Source of the DNA: Marsupella aquatica
Taxonomy: Eukaryota; Marchantiophyta
Reading direction: 5' to 3'
Length of the DNA: 64,000 nt
Assembly: GCA_973895155.1 (NCBI GenBank)
Contig: OZ316898.1
Coordinates: forward strand, 21,142,001 to 21,206,000
The notes beneath the pieces are model-generated. The model was not told the origin of the DNA. It worked only from the letters and a program-made list of their open reading frames with translations, and ran no database searches. Each line of letters starts with the position of its first letter. The stretch's first letter is position 1. Below are positions 48,701-57,276 of this stretch, one piece after another. The position numbers and the translations under genes were made by a program.

Positions 48701-48977
48701 TTACCGGTCTATTTGGTTTTGAATTAGTGGTCGGCTCCCCTTCCTGCCTTGGCTCTAGATCGTGTCTGTCCATCTCATCCACCTCTTGCTCCTGAGAGTT
48801 AGGCCGCTGTGCTCTCTCGGCTTCTAATAGGGCCTCAATTTGTTTTGCCCTCGTAATCGGCTTGTATGCCGATCCCTTGGTATTTAATTTCTTGCCGATG
48901 ATCGATGGCGTTGTGGACCCCGTCGGCTCTGCCACAACGCCTGCAGAAAATCCACTGTCCCTGCTACTGCTCCCCAC
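45711..48977 (-). CDS. pol: Pol: reverse transcriptase, RNase H, integrase of element B
   Basis: 1,088 codons, no internal stop. It copies the element RNA into DNA and inserts it. RT spans about residues 205-440, with FMDGYSGYNQI and the catalytic FIDD around 365 (Phe instead of the usual Tyr). RNase H spans ~500-625 (FVDVSGFCIGSVLSQ, then TDHESL). Integrase has an HHCC zinc domain at ~717-760 (HGEEAGGH, CDPCQ). Its DDE triad has Asp ~807 (ATDYATKW), Asp ~849 (SDRGTHF) and Glu ~885 (LTERANG), with the expected D-35-E spacing. A GPF motif lies at ~1028. No chromodomain. The start overlaps the protease ORF by 94 nt in the -1 frame, so expression needs a frameshift or splicing. The stop codon lies 12 nt inside the 3' LTR. 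All visible catalytic residues are present. Confidence 0.93.
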   Translation of the reverse strand: MGSSSRDSGFSAGVVAEPTGSTTPSIIGKKLNTKGSAYKPITRAKQIEALLEAERAQRPNSQEQEVDEMDRHDLEPRQEGEPTTNSKPNRPVRGQSMDTKEGTDSASPAEIPVYGGMRLERLEAELDPNLKKQINMIQARQYRKLDLGEGRELNLGRNLAPELEKEISDLLIEFQDVFAWSHQDLKGVDPTLGEHQIDLMLGAKSFRQPIRRMNLKYSLLVKAEIDKLVEAGFITPVLHSDWVSPIVIVPKKAGPDGKPKIRVCQDYKKLNEATLKDHFPLPFTDMVLDMVASHELYSFMDGYSGYNQIRIRQEDQIKTAFITEWGIYVFNRMPFGLCNAPAMFQRLMVNIFHDYLRKFMEIFIDDFAVFGKASKHAKYLRKTFMRCREVGLKLHPDKCFFAVTEGVLLGHKVSRKGIEIDKGKLAVWLDIMQPKNIKDVRSFLGCIGYYRRFIKDFAKLALPLTNMLKAGADFEPTPERVTAVVELKQMLVEAPVMIAPDWNKDFHVFVDVSGFCIGSVLSQLDEKGRDHPIYFASRQLADAERNYSTTEREALGVIYSCKKFRHYLLGYKVIFHTDHESLKYLVNKPDLTGRVARWILLLQEFDYELRIKPGKLHANADFFSRITGKPATDCIDDRFPDEELFVVEIAGTWYPEILQFLSTSRLQPGLSREQAAVFVRKVRQYQCIKGILHKHGINGTIQRCLEKREVKRVLRAMHGEEAGGHFAPVTTSKKILNAGYWWPTLHKDVYQFIKQCDPCQRAGGPRASTRHPLHPILPLAPFEKWGIDYIGPLKPLTHPRRNKYIILATDYATKWVEARPTMKDDAITTARFMYEQIFTRYGAPLELVSDRGTHFLNDIISRLNEQYLVKHRPTTPYHPKANGLTERANGIIGKILNKTVAQNKLDWDDKLFAAVFAYNLAYKSTTGHTPFFLTFGQEALVPMQLEIPTFQVTIEERASAEESLKEREYRLEALEEARMISAERVEYRQNIMKQQYDKRLKVVSIHTGDLVLLYDSRYNRFPGKLYTRWLGPFRVTMMFPNGSVQLANITGEVYPVRIHYDRLKKYYMDEDEVVREDASQLSGELCDA
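45725..45737 (-). other. polypurine tract of element B
   Basis: TTAAGTGGGGAGC lies 2 nt before the 3' LTR (TATGTGATGCC). This is where plus-strand DNA synthesis is primed. Confidence 0.75.
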
Positions 48978-50143
48978 TTAGCCGTTTCATCCAATTGGTC
49001 TACATCCTTTACTTCCTCCGGAATTGCAGCTAAAAAGGTGGATTCTATTGTAAAGCAGTCCTCGACCTCTTCGTCTTCTTCTTCCAAGTCACCTTCCATT
49101 GGTTCTTGCCATAATCTGCTGGGGGGTACCTCTGGTCCAAAGACGCCTTCTTCGGTTAGGTTAGTGAGGCATTCTAACCAACGTACTTCATCGGCTGACT
49201 CCAGTCCACTATCGTACCCATCTACTTCCCTTATGCTTTTCCTACGGTCATCCTTAGTGTCCCAGGATACCGTGATAGAGGGGGTCCCGAAAGTGAACTG
49301 CTTTTTACCCCAATCTTCTATTACCTCGGCTAGGTACAGCCATGGCCTACCAATCAATAGCCGGAATGACGTAGGATTTACCGGCTTCATTACTACATAG
49401 TTAATGCTAAAGAAGATACCTCCTATCTCTGTCTTGATGCCGGTTAACACTCCCGTCGGAATGACCTGATATCCATTGGCCATGTTCAACACTCTTCCAG
49501 TCATCTCCGGTGTTAGACCCCACCCTTTTGCTGTTGAATCAATCATAATACATACCCCTGATCCTCCATCGATGGGTACCCGTAGTAATAATTCTCCTTG
49601 AATCATTAATGGTAATGCTGGGGCTCCTTGATCTTCTTCTATCATTAGTACGTCGGATCTGGTTGCTACCTTGGGTAATCTCGGCTTGCCGAGAATAGCC
49701 TTCCTTAATTGCTTCCGGAAGTACGGGCTATTTTTCAATAGTTGACCTACTGTTGCCGAGACTCTAGATTCTAGTACATCTTTAGCCAGGTCATAGGGAA
49801 CAATCGGCTTCTCTTCTGGTGGTGTTTCCGTCTTGGATTCGGCCAGTTTTGCCACGCTAGTCTCCACAGCTGTTGGGTCTTCCGAAGCAAACAATGCTTT
49901 TGCTCGTTTTACATCCTTGGCAATGGCTTCGGTATTCTCCAGGGTTTCTAATTCTCTTAGTTGTTCCTTAACACTAGCCGTAACAGAGGGGTAGAACAAC
50001 TTAGGATGATCTCGATTGAAGTCGCTATCTTGTGAAGGATTGGTTTCATTGGTGGGCTCATGGCTTACCTGTATTGCCGGAGCCCTCCCTTCTCCTTCTG
50101 TTGATGTTGACGAAGAGTCGATCCTTTCCTCTGTAACCTTCCC
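48884..50143 (-). CDS. aspartic protease region of element B
   Basis: The frame is open from just after the gag stop (TAA at 50144-50146) to 48884. The first ATG is at 49999, giving 371 aa. It is in the same frame as the second half of gag, so the TAA is all that separates gag from protease. The retropepsin core has VPIDGGSG at ~143 and LLIGRPWLY at ~214. The catalytic triplet reads Asp-Gly-Gly instead of Asp-Thr/Ser-Gly. With a single copy I cannot say whether this is a mutation or a family trait. The C-terminal ~100 residues are acidic. The protease matures the Gag and Pol products in the particle. Confidence 0.75.
   Translation of the reverse strand, partial: GKVTEERIDSSSTSTEGEGRAPAIQVSHEPTNETNPSQDSDFNRDHPKLFYPSVTASVKEQLRELETLENTEAIAKDVKRAKALFASEDPTAVETSVAKLAESKTETPPEEKPIVPYDLAKDVLESRVSATVGQLLKNSPYFRKQLRKAILGKPRLPKVATRSDVLMIEEDQGAPALPLMIQGELLLRVPIDGGSGVCIMIDSTAKGWGLTPEMTGRVLNMANGYQVIPTGVLTGIKTEIGGIFFSINYVVMKPVNPTSFRLLIGRPWLYLAEVIEDWGKKQFTFGTPSITVSWDTKDDRRKSIREVDGYDSGLESADEVRWLECLTNLTEEGVFGPEVPPSRLWQEPMEGDLEEEDEEVEDCFTIESTFLAAIPEEVKDVDQLDETAKWGAVAGTVDFLQALWQSRRGPQRHRSSARN
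48969..48980 (-). other. internal copy of the PPT core
   Basis: TAAGTGGGGAGC is identical over 12 nt to the 3' PPT and lies at the protease/RT overlap, 3.2 kb upstream. It is positioned like a central PPT, but function is not shown. Confidence 0.4.
50063..50071 (-). other. candidate 5' splice site after gag
   Basis: CAG|GTAAGC on the minus strand, a perfect plant donor consensus, about 75 nt after the gag stop. Splicing to an acceptor near the start of pol would be one way to express pol. No acceptor was chosen with confidence. Confidence 0.25.
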
Positions 50144-51873
50144 TTAATTTTTGGCCAGCCCATCCCACCTTTCCTTCCTTCTGGTAGATCGAGTAGAGAC
50201 CCGGTAGCAATCATGATCTAAATCCTCCTCTGAGAAGGTTGATAGGGCTTCGGCCTCATCATCAGATGGTACGAACTCTGCCTCGGCATCCTCTTGCCAT
50301 CCTAGTTCGATGTGGTTGATTTGAACTCCTCCGGGGGTAGTACCTGGCGGTAAGATCTTGATCGGCAAAAGCTTATGATTTGCGGCCAGGCCTGCCAACC
50401 AAGTAGGACATTGCCCTAGCATATGACCTTCCTGTCGGCATCCCATACATAGCTGAGCTGGTTGTCCATCACCCTGTTTGCGTGCATTCGGGCATTCTCT
50501 AGCAAAATGGCCAGGTTGACCATAATTATAGCACGCCGCAAATCTTTGCACATTCGGCCTAGGAGGTACTGACGGGTTCTGAATAATCCGAGGATACATC
50601 TCTCCTGGATTGTTCCTTAACCCTGACCACAGAGATGCAGGTCTGTTGGATAGGTCTCGTGCTCCAGTCTCACTGATGCCGAAAACACTATCAGCGGCAT
50701 CTCCCAAAAAGTACTCTACTTCTCCCTGACATGGTCTGATCTCGGCCACATGCCGAACATGATTAGTATTAAGCTTAGGACACGCATCTTTATGGTGTCC
50801 GGTTTTATAACATAAGGCACACCATACAGAGCTATCCTCCTGTACTACCTTCTTTGGTTTTACCTCTGCAATGATAGCCTTAAGTTGCTCGGTAAGGGCT
50901 ACGATGTTATCTGGTGGCTTAGCCTCCATCTTGACTTTCGTCTTCCCTCTCCTTCTGCCCTTCCTTTTCCTAGTTTTTTCTTCTTCAGAACTAGAAGATA
51001 ACCCCTCTTGCTACTCCCACTATCCGAGCTTGACTTATCACTTCTAGACTTCTTGGAATGTTTCTTCTTCTTATCTTTTTTCTTATGGGGTGATCCCTCC
51101 TCTGATGAGGAACTCTCAGACTTAAGCTGTTTCTTCCGGCTTGTGATATCTGCATTAATGTATAATTGAATATCCTTAATTGCTTCGGCTAAAGTCTCCG
51201 GGTTCTCCTTCCTAATTGCAAAACTCATCTTCTGTGGCAAAGCATTCACCAACCATTGAAGTTGCATACCTTCAGATGCATTGGTCTTTGTACGTCTTAC
51301 CAGTTTCTGAAAGCGTTGCAAGAACTTCCTGAAGGATTTGTTCTCCTTGAACCGAAGTTGTCCCAACTTCAGCACTGCTAGTTCTGAAGTTCCAATGGGT
51401 CGAAACTCCTTAACAAAGAGTGTTTTGAAGATATCCCAGATGGCTTGATCTTCCACATCTAATGCTCTGTACCAAGGCCTAGCCTCACCCTTGAACAGGC
51501 CGGGAAGAATCTGCATCTTGATGGCCGATTCTCCATTTGCTGCAGCGGTTCCCTCGAAATCATCCAACCATTCGTCCGGATCCTCATCTCCTCTCCCATG
51601 AAATGCTTTGTAATGTATGCGCGACCGCTGGCTCAATCTGGTCCCTGGCCTCTCGTCTGGCCGTGCCTCTGGTTCCCCCATGTCGGTTGGAGACTCACTT
51701 CTCCTTACCGACTCTTCCTCTGGTATGTCTTCTTCGACGCCACTTCCAGTTTCGGAGCTACCAGCTCTTTCTGCCCCTCTCAGTCGCTGTGTATCATGCC
51801 ACCCGGCGAGCTGCTGCAGTCGAGCTCTCTCCCGTTGAATCACTCTTTCTTCCCTCGGCGTAAGGTCAGTCAT
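50144..51873 (-). pseudogene. gag: Gag of element B, frameshifted
   Basis: Same protein as in element A, starting at ATG 51873. Compared with element A, one base is missing near 51000 in the Ser/Glu-rich linker. Codons after that lie in a different frame, open from 50929 to 50144. The second zinc knuckle reads CYNYGQPGHFAREC: the second Cys is Tyr, which should abolish zinc binding there. The first and third knuckles are intact. The frame ends at TAA 50144-50146, in frame with protease. It extends about 20 bases past the point where element A is deleted. Confidence 0.8.
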
Positions 51874-51919
51874 TACCTACGCTTCCGTTCTAACTTCATA
51901 TCTCACGGCTTAAGAAATG

Positions 51920-51938
51920 CCCCCTCCATCTAGCGCCA
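51920..51938 (-). other. primer binding site of element B
   Basis: TGGCGCTAGATGGAGGGGG, separated from the LTR end by four T. Identical to element A. It begins with TGG, as expected for pairing with a tRNA CCA end. Confidence 0.8.
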
Positions 51939-51942
51939 AAAA

Positions 51943-54900
51943 TGTGGTGCGTCCCATGGCTCCCTAAACCCAAGAAACCCCCCAGCTCAAGCCGATTCCT
52001 GCAGGTTTCGTGCTTGGCGAGGCCGTTTCCGCGGCTTAGCGGCATGGGACGCTGCTAACCTTCTACTACTACTATTAACATTTTACACACATATACTGGA
52101 CAGATCCTTCATCGGGTCATGAGATACGTAGCCGGCCTAATATAGGCCTTGCCTTGTCTTCCCCTGTCTTCCCCTCCGTCTTGTTAGGTATGTTTGGATT
52201 CCGCCGCCGGAATGATCCCCAATAGGCTTGGTTAAGCCGCTAAGACCTCTCTCAGCTCGACACATCCAACTATCACTCCCCTGCTTACTTTCCTTCCTTC
52301 TGTTGATGTGGGCACTCTTCACACAAGTTAATGCGACACACAAATAGCAAAATGACTCATTCTGACTGAGTCATACCATGCACTTGCCATACAAACAGTA
52401 CATCTCATACACAAGTTCTGCGAACTAAGCCGTGAGGCCAACTCTATTCAGCTCTTAGGCATGAGGAAACATGAATATACACAAGGGTCACTGTATGACT
52501 AACCGAGAGCTTCTCGTACTACTTGATCCCAGCCCGGCTGGTGCAAACTAAAAACTTGCTAAAGAAGAGGCCCTGAGCTCCCCGCTGCCCAGGTACTTAT
52601 CCTGGTAGTGGATCCGCCATTCTTTGCATCGTAAGCCTAATCTACCTGACAGTAATCTACTTGCCCGAATCTACCTATGTACAGCAAGGCAGGAGCACAA
52701 GTGTTGCTCCTACCAGTGGAACCGCAATCCCACTAAGCTAAGTGTCAGGGCCGCTCCTGGTTCTGATCCTAATCCTAAACGTGGAGATCCGCGCCCGCCC
52801 TGCCCACTCACGCCTCCTCCCTCCACGTCCGCCCTCCCTAAAAGGAATGGCGCCCTTGCACCGTCACGACACCGGTGGTGGATCCTCAATGGACGCCCCC
52901 AACACTTCCTCCTCAGCCACTGCCGTTGGCCCGCCTACTGACAGATTACCTGCCCTTGACCGAGTCAACTCTCCATCGGCCTGACTGGGTCCACCTTCGG
53001 CTTCAGCCTCGACACCGGCCTCGGCAATACCCACGGCTTCGGCCTCAGCCACTCCCACGGCTTCGGCTTCAGCCACTCCCTCGGCTTCGGCCTCCCCTTC
53101 CCCTAGGGTAGTTGGATCCTTAGCCGTGACCCTGTCTGGGGTCGGTGCTGGGTCTACCTCCTTGATCACCACGGCCTGTGAAGTCGTATTACTCCTTGAC
53201 CCTGAAGGTTTCCGCTTCTTCTTCGTTGGTGGCTCGGCAGCTGGTCCCTTCCCCTTCCCACTTACTTCCGGCACTGGTGCAGTTGACGCGGCTTGTCCTT
53301 CGGCAATTACCACCCCTGGTAACTGGTTTGTCCCAACGGGAGATGGACCTGCTGTAGCTAAGCATTTAAATACTGCGGCTTGTTTCTTCAGCCGCTCTGT
53401 TTAGTTGTCGGCCCGCCGCTGTAGGTTCTCCATCTTCCTCGTGATTTCCTCCAACTCCTCTTGGGTTTCATCCAGGTCCTTACGTGCCCCCTCCAGCTCG
53501 TTTTTGGCCTCCTCCTGCTCCCTGTGGGCTTCCTCCAATTCCTTCTTCAAGGTAGCCCTCTCCTCCTGGGTTGCTCTTAGCTCCTTGTCGAGCTCTGCAA
53601 TGATGACAGACTCCATCTGGTTCATCTTGGCGTAAGTCTGTTCGAGCATCTCGTCCTTCTCCCTTAGGTCGGCCTTGAAGCTGGCCGTCAGGGACGCAAG
53701 CTCCTGCTGCAGCGCCATAATCCCTTGATAGGATTTCCCTAACTCGACCTCCTTCTGCTCAAGGGCTCCGCGGATTTTCTCGAGCTCCCCTTTCAACGCC
53801 CATTCCTTTCTTTGGGTCTCCGCCATGGCCCGGCTGTTGGCTGTTATGTGGGCCTCCTCTGTATTCTTCAGCTCTTGCTTCCACTTCTCCCTCTCTTTGA
53901 TCGTGTCGGCCAACTCTTCCTGCGTCTGAGTCAGTTTATCCTTGATATTCTGATTATCAGCCTGCGCGGCGTCCAACTGCCCCTGCATGATGTTCAGCTC
54001 ATGTCATTTAATCCGCAGTTCATCTTGGGCTTTCTTGGCCGCCCTTAGATCTTCAATCTCGGCTTCCATCCTCCTAAGCCGCCGAATGACCTCGTCCTTC
54101 TTGCTTCTCTCTAAAGCCACCGCTTCTTCTAATTGGTGCTTCTCCAATTGCTCCCTATGAAAAAAGGGTCCTACCTCCAACTCCTCTCCAAAGATGCCGA
54201 GCGCAAGTTCCCCACACATCTCACCATACTCCATGGCTCTATTCTTAGCGTAGGTGGAGTAAGTAGAAGTGATCGGCATCGCCCATCGTGGCCTCTGCTC
54301 CCACGCCGTCCTGCGGATCTCTTCAATCGTGGCTAGAGGTTTGCTTCCTTTTTCGGCTAGCCGCCTGATGTCCTCCGGCCAATCTCCTCCTGGTAAATCC
54401 TTTTCCTTAGCCAGGGCGGCCTCTTCCTCCTGCTTGATTCGCTCCTGAAATTCCTGCACCGTCTGTTTTATGCCGTCGAAGCTCGGGGGAGCAACATCTG
54501 GTGGGGGAGACTCAGGGCTACTCTGCTGGTTGGGGTCCCCTCGCACTACCCTTGGAAGTGTGGGGACAAACCGGCCACAGGTCCTTACTCCTGGAACGTG
54601 ATGGTCCGACCCATAGCCGGAATTATCAGGGCTGCAGTCCTCCACTGCCTCCTCTACCTCTTGGACGTCCGGCTTCTCCCTCTCCTCTTCCTCGGTAGGA
54701 GCTTCAGGCAATTCTGCCTCAGATTCGGAGGTTGAGGTTCCCACGTACATTCGAACACCTGGCTTGGATTCCGGCCTGATTCTCTTCTTGTCTCTAGCAA
54801 AGGGGTTTTCTCTTGTGAGCCGGTGTAGGCCTACCTCTGTAGTAGTGTCCTGCATTGTTGCCGTTGCCGTTGTTGTTGCCGATGCCGATTTCTTTTTTCT

Positions 54901-56604
54901 TTCTCCAGTAGTTTCAGCAGACTCTGCATGCCTGGTTGCTGCATCGGCAAGTCTTCCTTCCTGGGCCTAAACACCTGCTCGATCGTAGGACTAACAGGTG
55001 GTTGAGGCTTCTCAGCCAACGGCCTCGGCGTTGGAGCTTCCTCGGGTGCCCTTACCTGCAGGGGAAGTACCGGGGCAAAAGTCTGACCTCTGGCATACCG
55101 GCACAACAGCGGCATGTGATAGCCAAGCCGCGACACGCTTCCCATGCCGATTACCTGCTGCTCCTCCTTTAAGATCTTCTTCAATTGGTTGAGGAGGTAC
55201 CCGTTGTAGTCCCGGCTTGGGTCTGGCCTTTCTGCCAGATAGACCTGTGCTTTGCCGATCTCTGCCCTTGGCAAGTTACAATGCATGGTCACCCGCAAGA
55301 AGTCGATCATCTCTCCTATGTGCGGGTTGGTGCAGGTGTTCCGAAAGAAGCCATTCTTCGTTGATGGCCCGGGGAACGACCGGAACTCCTTGTCAGGCAA
55401 GGTCTTCCTGGTATCAACTTTGGTCTTATTGCCTATCGGCAAGCCAAACACTTCGGCAATTACCTTGGGAGTAAGATAGAAATCCTTCCCATATATCCTC
55501 GTGCAATTGGTCTCGGGTTCCCATGACCCCACGAATTCTAATAGGTCTGACTCCGGTACCTCCGGCTTCAGCCATGGTAATCTTACAAAGGCCTCCAAGC
55601 CGGATCCGGCCATGAAGCCTTGGTACTTCTTGGTCTGCATGGCCGTAAAGCATGCATCCTCCTCCCGTGCAAAATGTAGTTGCACCTCCACCGGTAGGGT
55701 TGCCGCCCAGCCCTTCCAGGTGTCATCCCTGGTTGGAATGGCCTTGATGGGATCGACCTCCTCCTCTTCGGCTTCTCCCTGCCCCTTGCTCTGCTGCTCG
55801 GCTGGCTTCTTTGGTGCCGCCGACCTCGTTCTTTTTGCCGGGGTGGCTTCATCGTTGACGGCCCCCTTCCTCTTCATCTCTGCTGCCGTGGAGGTTTCTC
55901 CTAGCACCGTTGCCCGGGTCCACCTTTCCGTGCTACCCTTTAATTCCCAGTGTATGTCGTTGCAGTTCTTGATGGCCTCTCGGATGCCGACGACGCTGTC
56001 TTTGCAAAACAGAAGATCGTCGAGTTGATTGGAAGTAGGCGTCCACAGGAACTCGTCCTTGATGAGTTCGCCTCCTAAGAAAGCCGTCTTCTGCAGCTCC
56101 CACAATCGAGCGAGCTCCTGCCGTTCTCGAGCTGCCCTTTCTGACTCCTCGTCCTCGTAAGTCTTGATGTACTCAGTTGCCCGTTCGACCAGGCATCCCC
56201 AGAAATGTGCCGCTTGATTGACGTTGCTCATACCCTCCTTAGGTCGATCGTCGGTATCTACTCTCTCCCCGAGTGCTTGCCTAAGCAGCTGACAGTAGTT
56301 GGCCTCCCGTAGTCGTCTGCCTAGTTCGTGCTCGCAAATGAGCCACCATCTCCTGCAAGCGCTCCTTACCCCTCTCCTCTGCCGGTCCTTCTTCCCGTTG
56401 ATCCTTCCTAGCCGCCGACGCTTAACGTGCCCTAACCCTAATCGGGTTTTCACCCTCAGCCTTACCTCCGGCCTCGGCCCGGGTTCCATGGTTGCCCCTA
56501 ATTGTTTATATTTTCCTGGTTTTGTCCCTATACTAAGGTGTTCCTAGGGTGCCTTCCTGCTTTACCCACTTAACCGGTCGAGTGATTCCTGTCTAGGCAT
56601 CACA
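51943..56604 (-). repeat. 5' LTR of element B, 4,662 bp
   Basis: Starts TGTGATGCC at 56604 and ends GCACCACA at 51943. It is colinear with the 3' LTR and about 99.5% identical by eye. Confidence 0.92.
52864..56489 (-). pseudogene. LTR-encoded coiled-coil protein, 5' LTR copy
   Basis: Reads through codon 128 (CGA), joining the basic N-terminus to the main part in one frame. It is then broken by a 2-nt insertion in a T/C run near 54891-54899, a TGA at 54004-54006 (CGA in the 3' LTR) and a TAA at 53401-53403 (CAA in the 3' LTR). Because the two LTR copies are broken at different places, the ORF was probably intact when the element inserted. Confidence 0.75.
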
Positions 56605-56609
56605 GAGAA
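56605..56609. other. target site duplication, right copy (GAGAA)
   Basis: Matches 41058-41062. Confidence 0.9.
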
Positions 56610-57099
56610 CCTTTGAAGAATAGAGGGGTGGATGAAGATGGGTTACGTGGGGGAGTTGATCGACATTTGGGTGTTGAATTATGGTAACACAAGTGTCCCA
56701 GTGATATTGATGAAGGGATCATGGGTGAAATCAGAGTGGCAGAGACCAAGGGCCACCATGAAGCGTGATCATGATGGGTTCTTGTTGGCCAATTTTAGGT
56801 CCAGAGTACCAAAATGGTCTGAGCCTTTTGTTTTCCCTAGCCAAGTTGAACAGGCTTTCTTTGCAGATGTGGAGGAGTCACATGGCTGGAGGGTGGTATG
56901 CCATAGCCAAGCACGGAACAGGCGGATGGATGGAAGTAAAGAAGAGTTCAGTTTGGATGACCATGCTGCATTCGAGCATCCTAGTCACGAGACTGTACTT
57001 CCAACTCGGGCAGGGACTGACTACATCCCCTTAACATTGAGAGAGACATATGATGAACCTGGGCAAATGGAATATGATGAGGTTGATGATTTGCAATAG
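56605..57099 (+). pseudogene. CACTA transposase, 3' part (DUF4216-like)
   Basis: Continues the gene interrupted at 41062. The open frame 56632-57099 has the DUF4216 pattern: YVGELIDIWVLNYG, then GSWVK, then FVFPSQVEQAFFADVEESHGW. The frame entering from the left does not join it cleanly (a stop and a frame change lie near 56612-56645), so the gene is damaged here apart from the insertion. It ends in an acidic tail and TAG. Confidence 0.65.
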
Positions 57100-57276
57100 G
57101 CAACAGCTGGCGATTGGCAAGTATGAGGTTGAGGATGACTACCTGCACAGAGTCACAGAACGGGAATTGCTACCTGGAATGATGTTTAGGATAGTTGGAT
57201 ATGCATGAAATTGATTGATACTTTGAATTTAGTGTGCTGATTCTCCCTGGTTGGTTGTGGGTGCTGTGCAGAAGCT

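Larger units (their letters stand above)
41063..56604 (-). mobile_element. full-length Ty3/gypsy retrotransposon B, 15,542 bp
   Basis: Minus orientation: 5' LTR 56604-51943, PBS, gag, protease, RT-RNase H-integrase, PPT, 3' LTR 45722-41063, with 5-bp target duplications on both sides. The integrase lies after RNase H, which defines Ty3/gypsy. There is no chromodomain, and the RT active site is FIDD as in some non-chromoviral plant lineages (Athila-like elements use F-DD). It sits inside a CACTA transposase gene. Each LTR carries a ~1,200-codon ORF, which is unusual. Gag has a frameshift and both LTR ORFs have stops, so this copy is probably not autonomous now. Confidence 0.92.
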
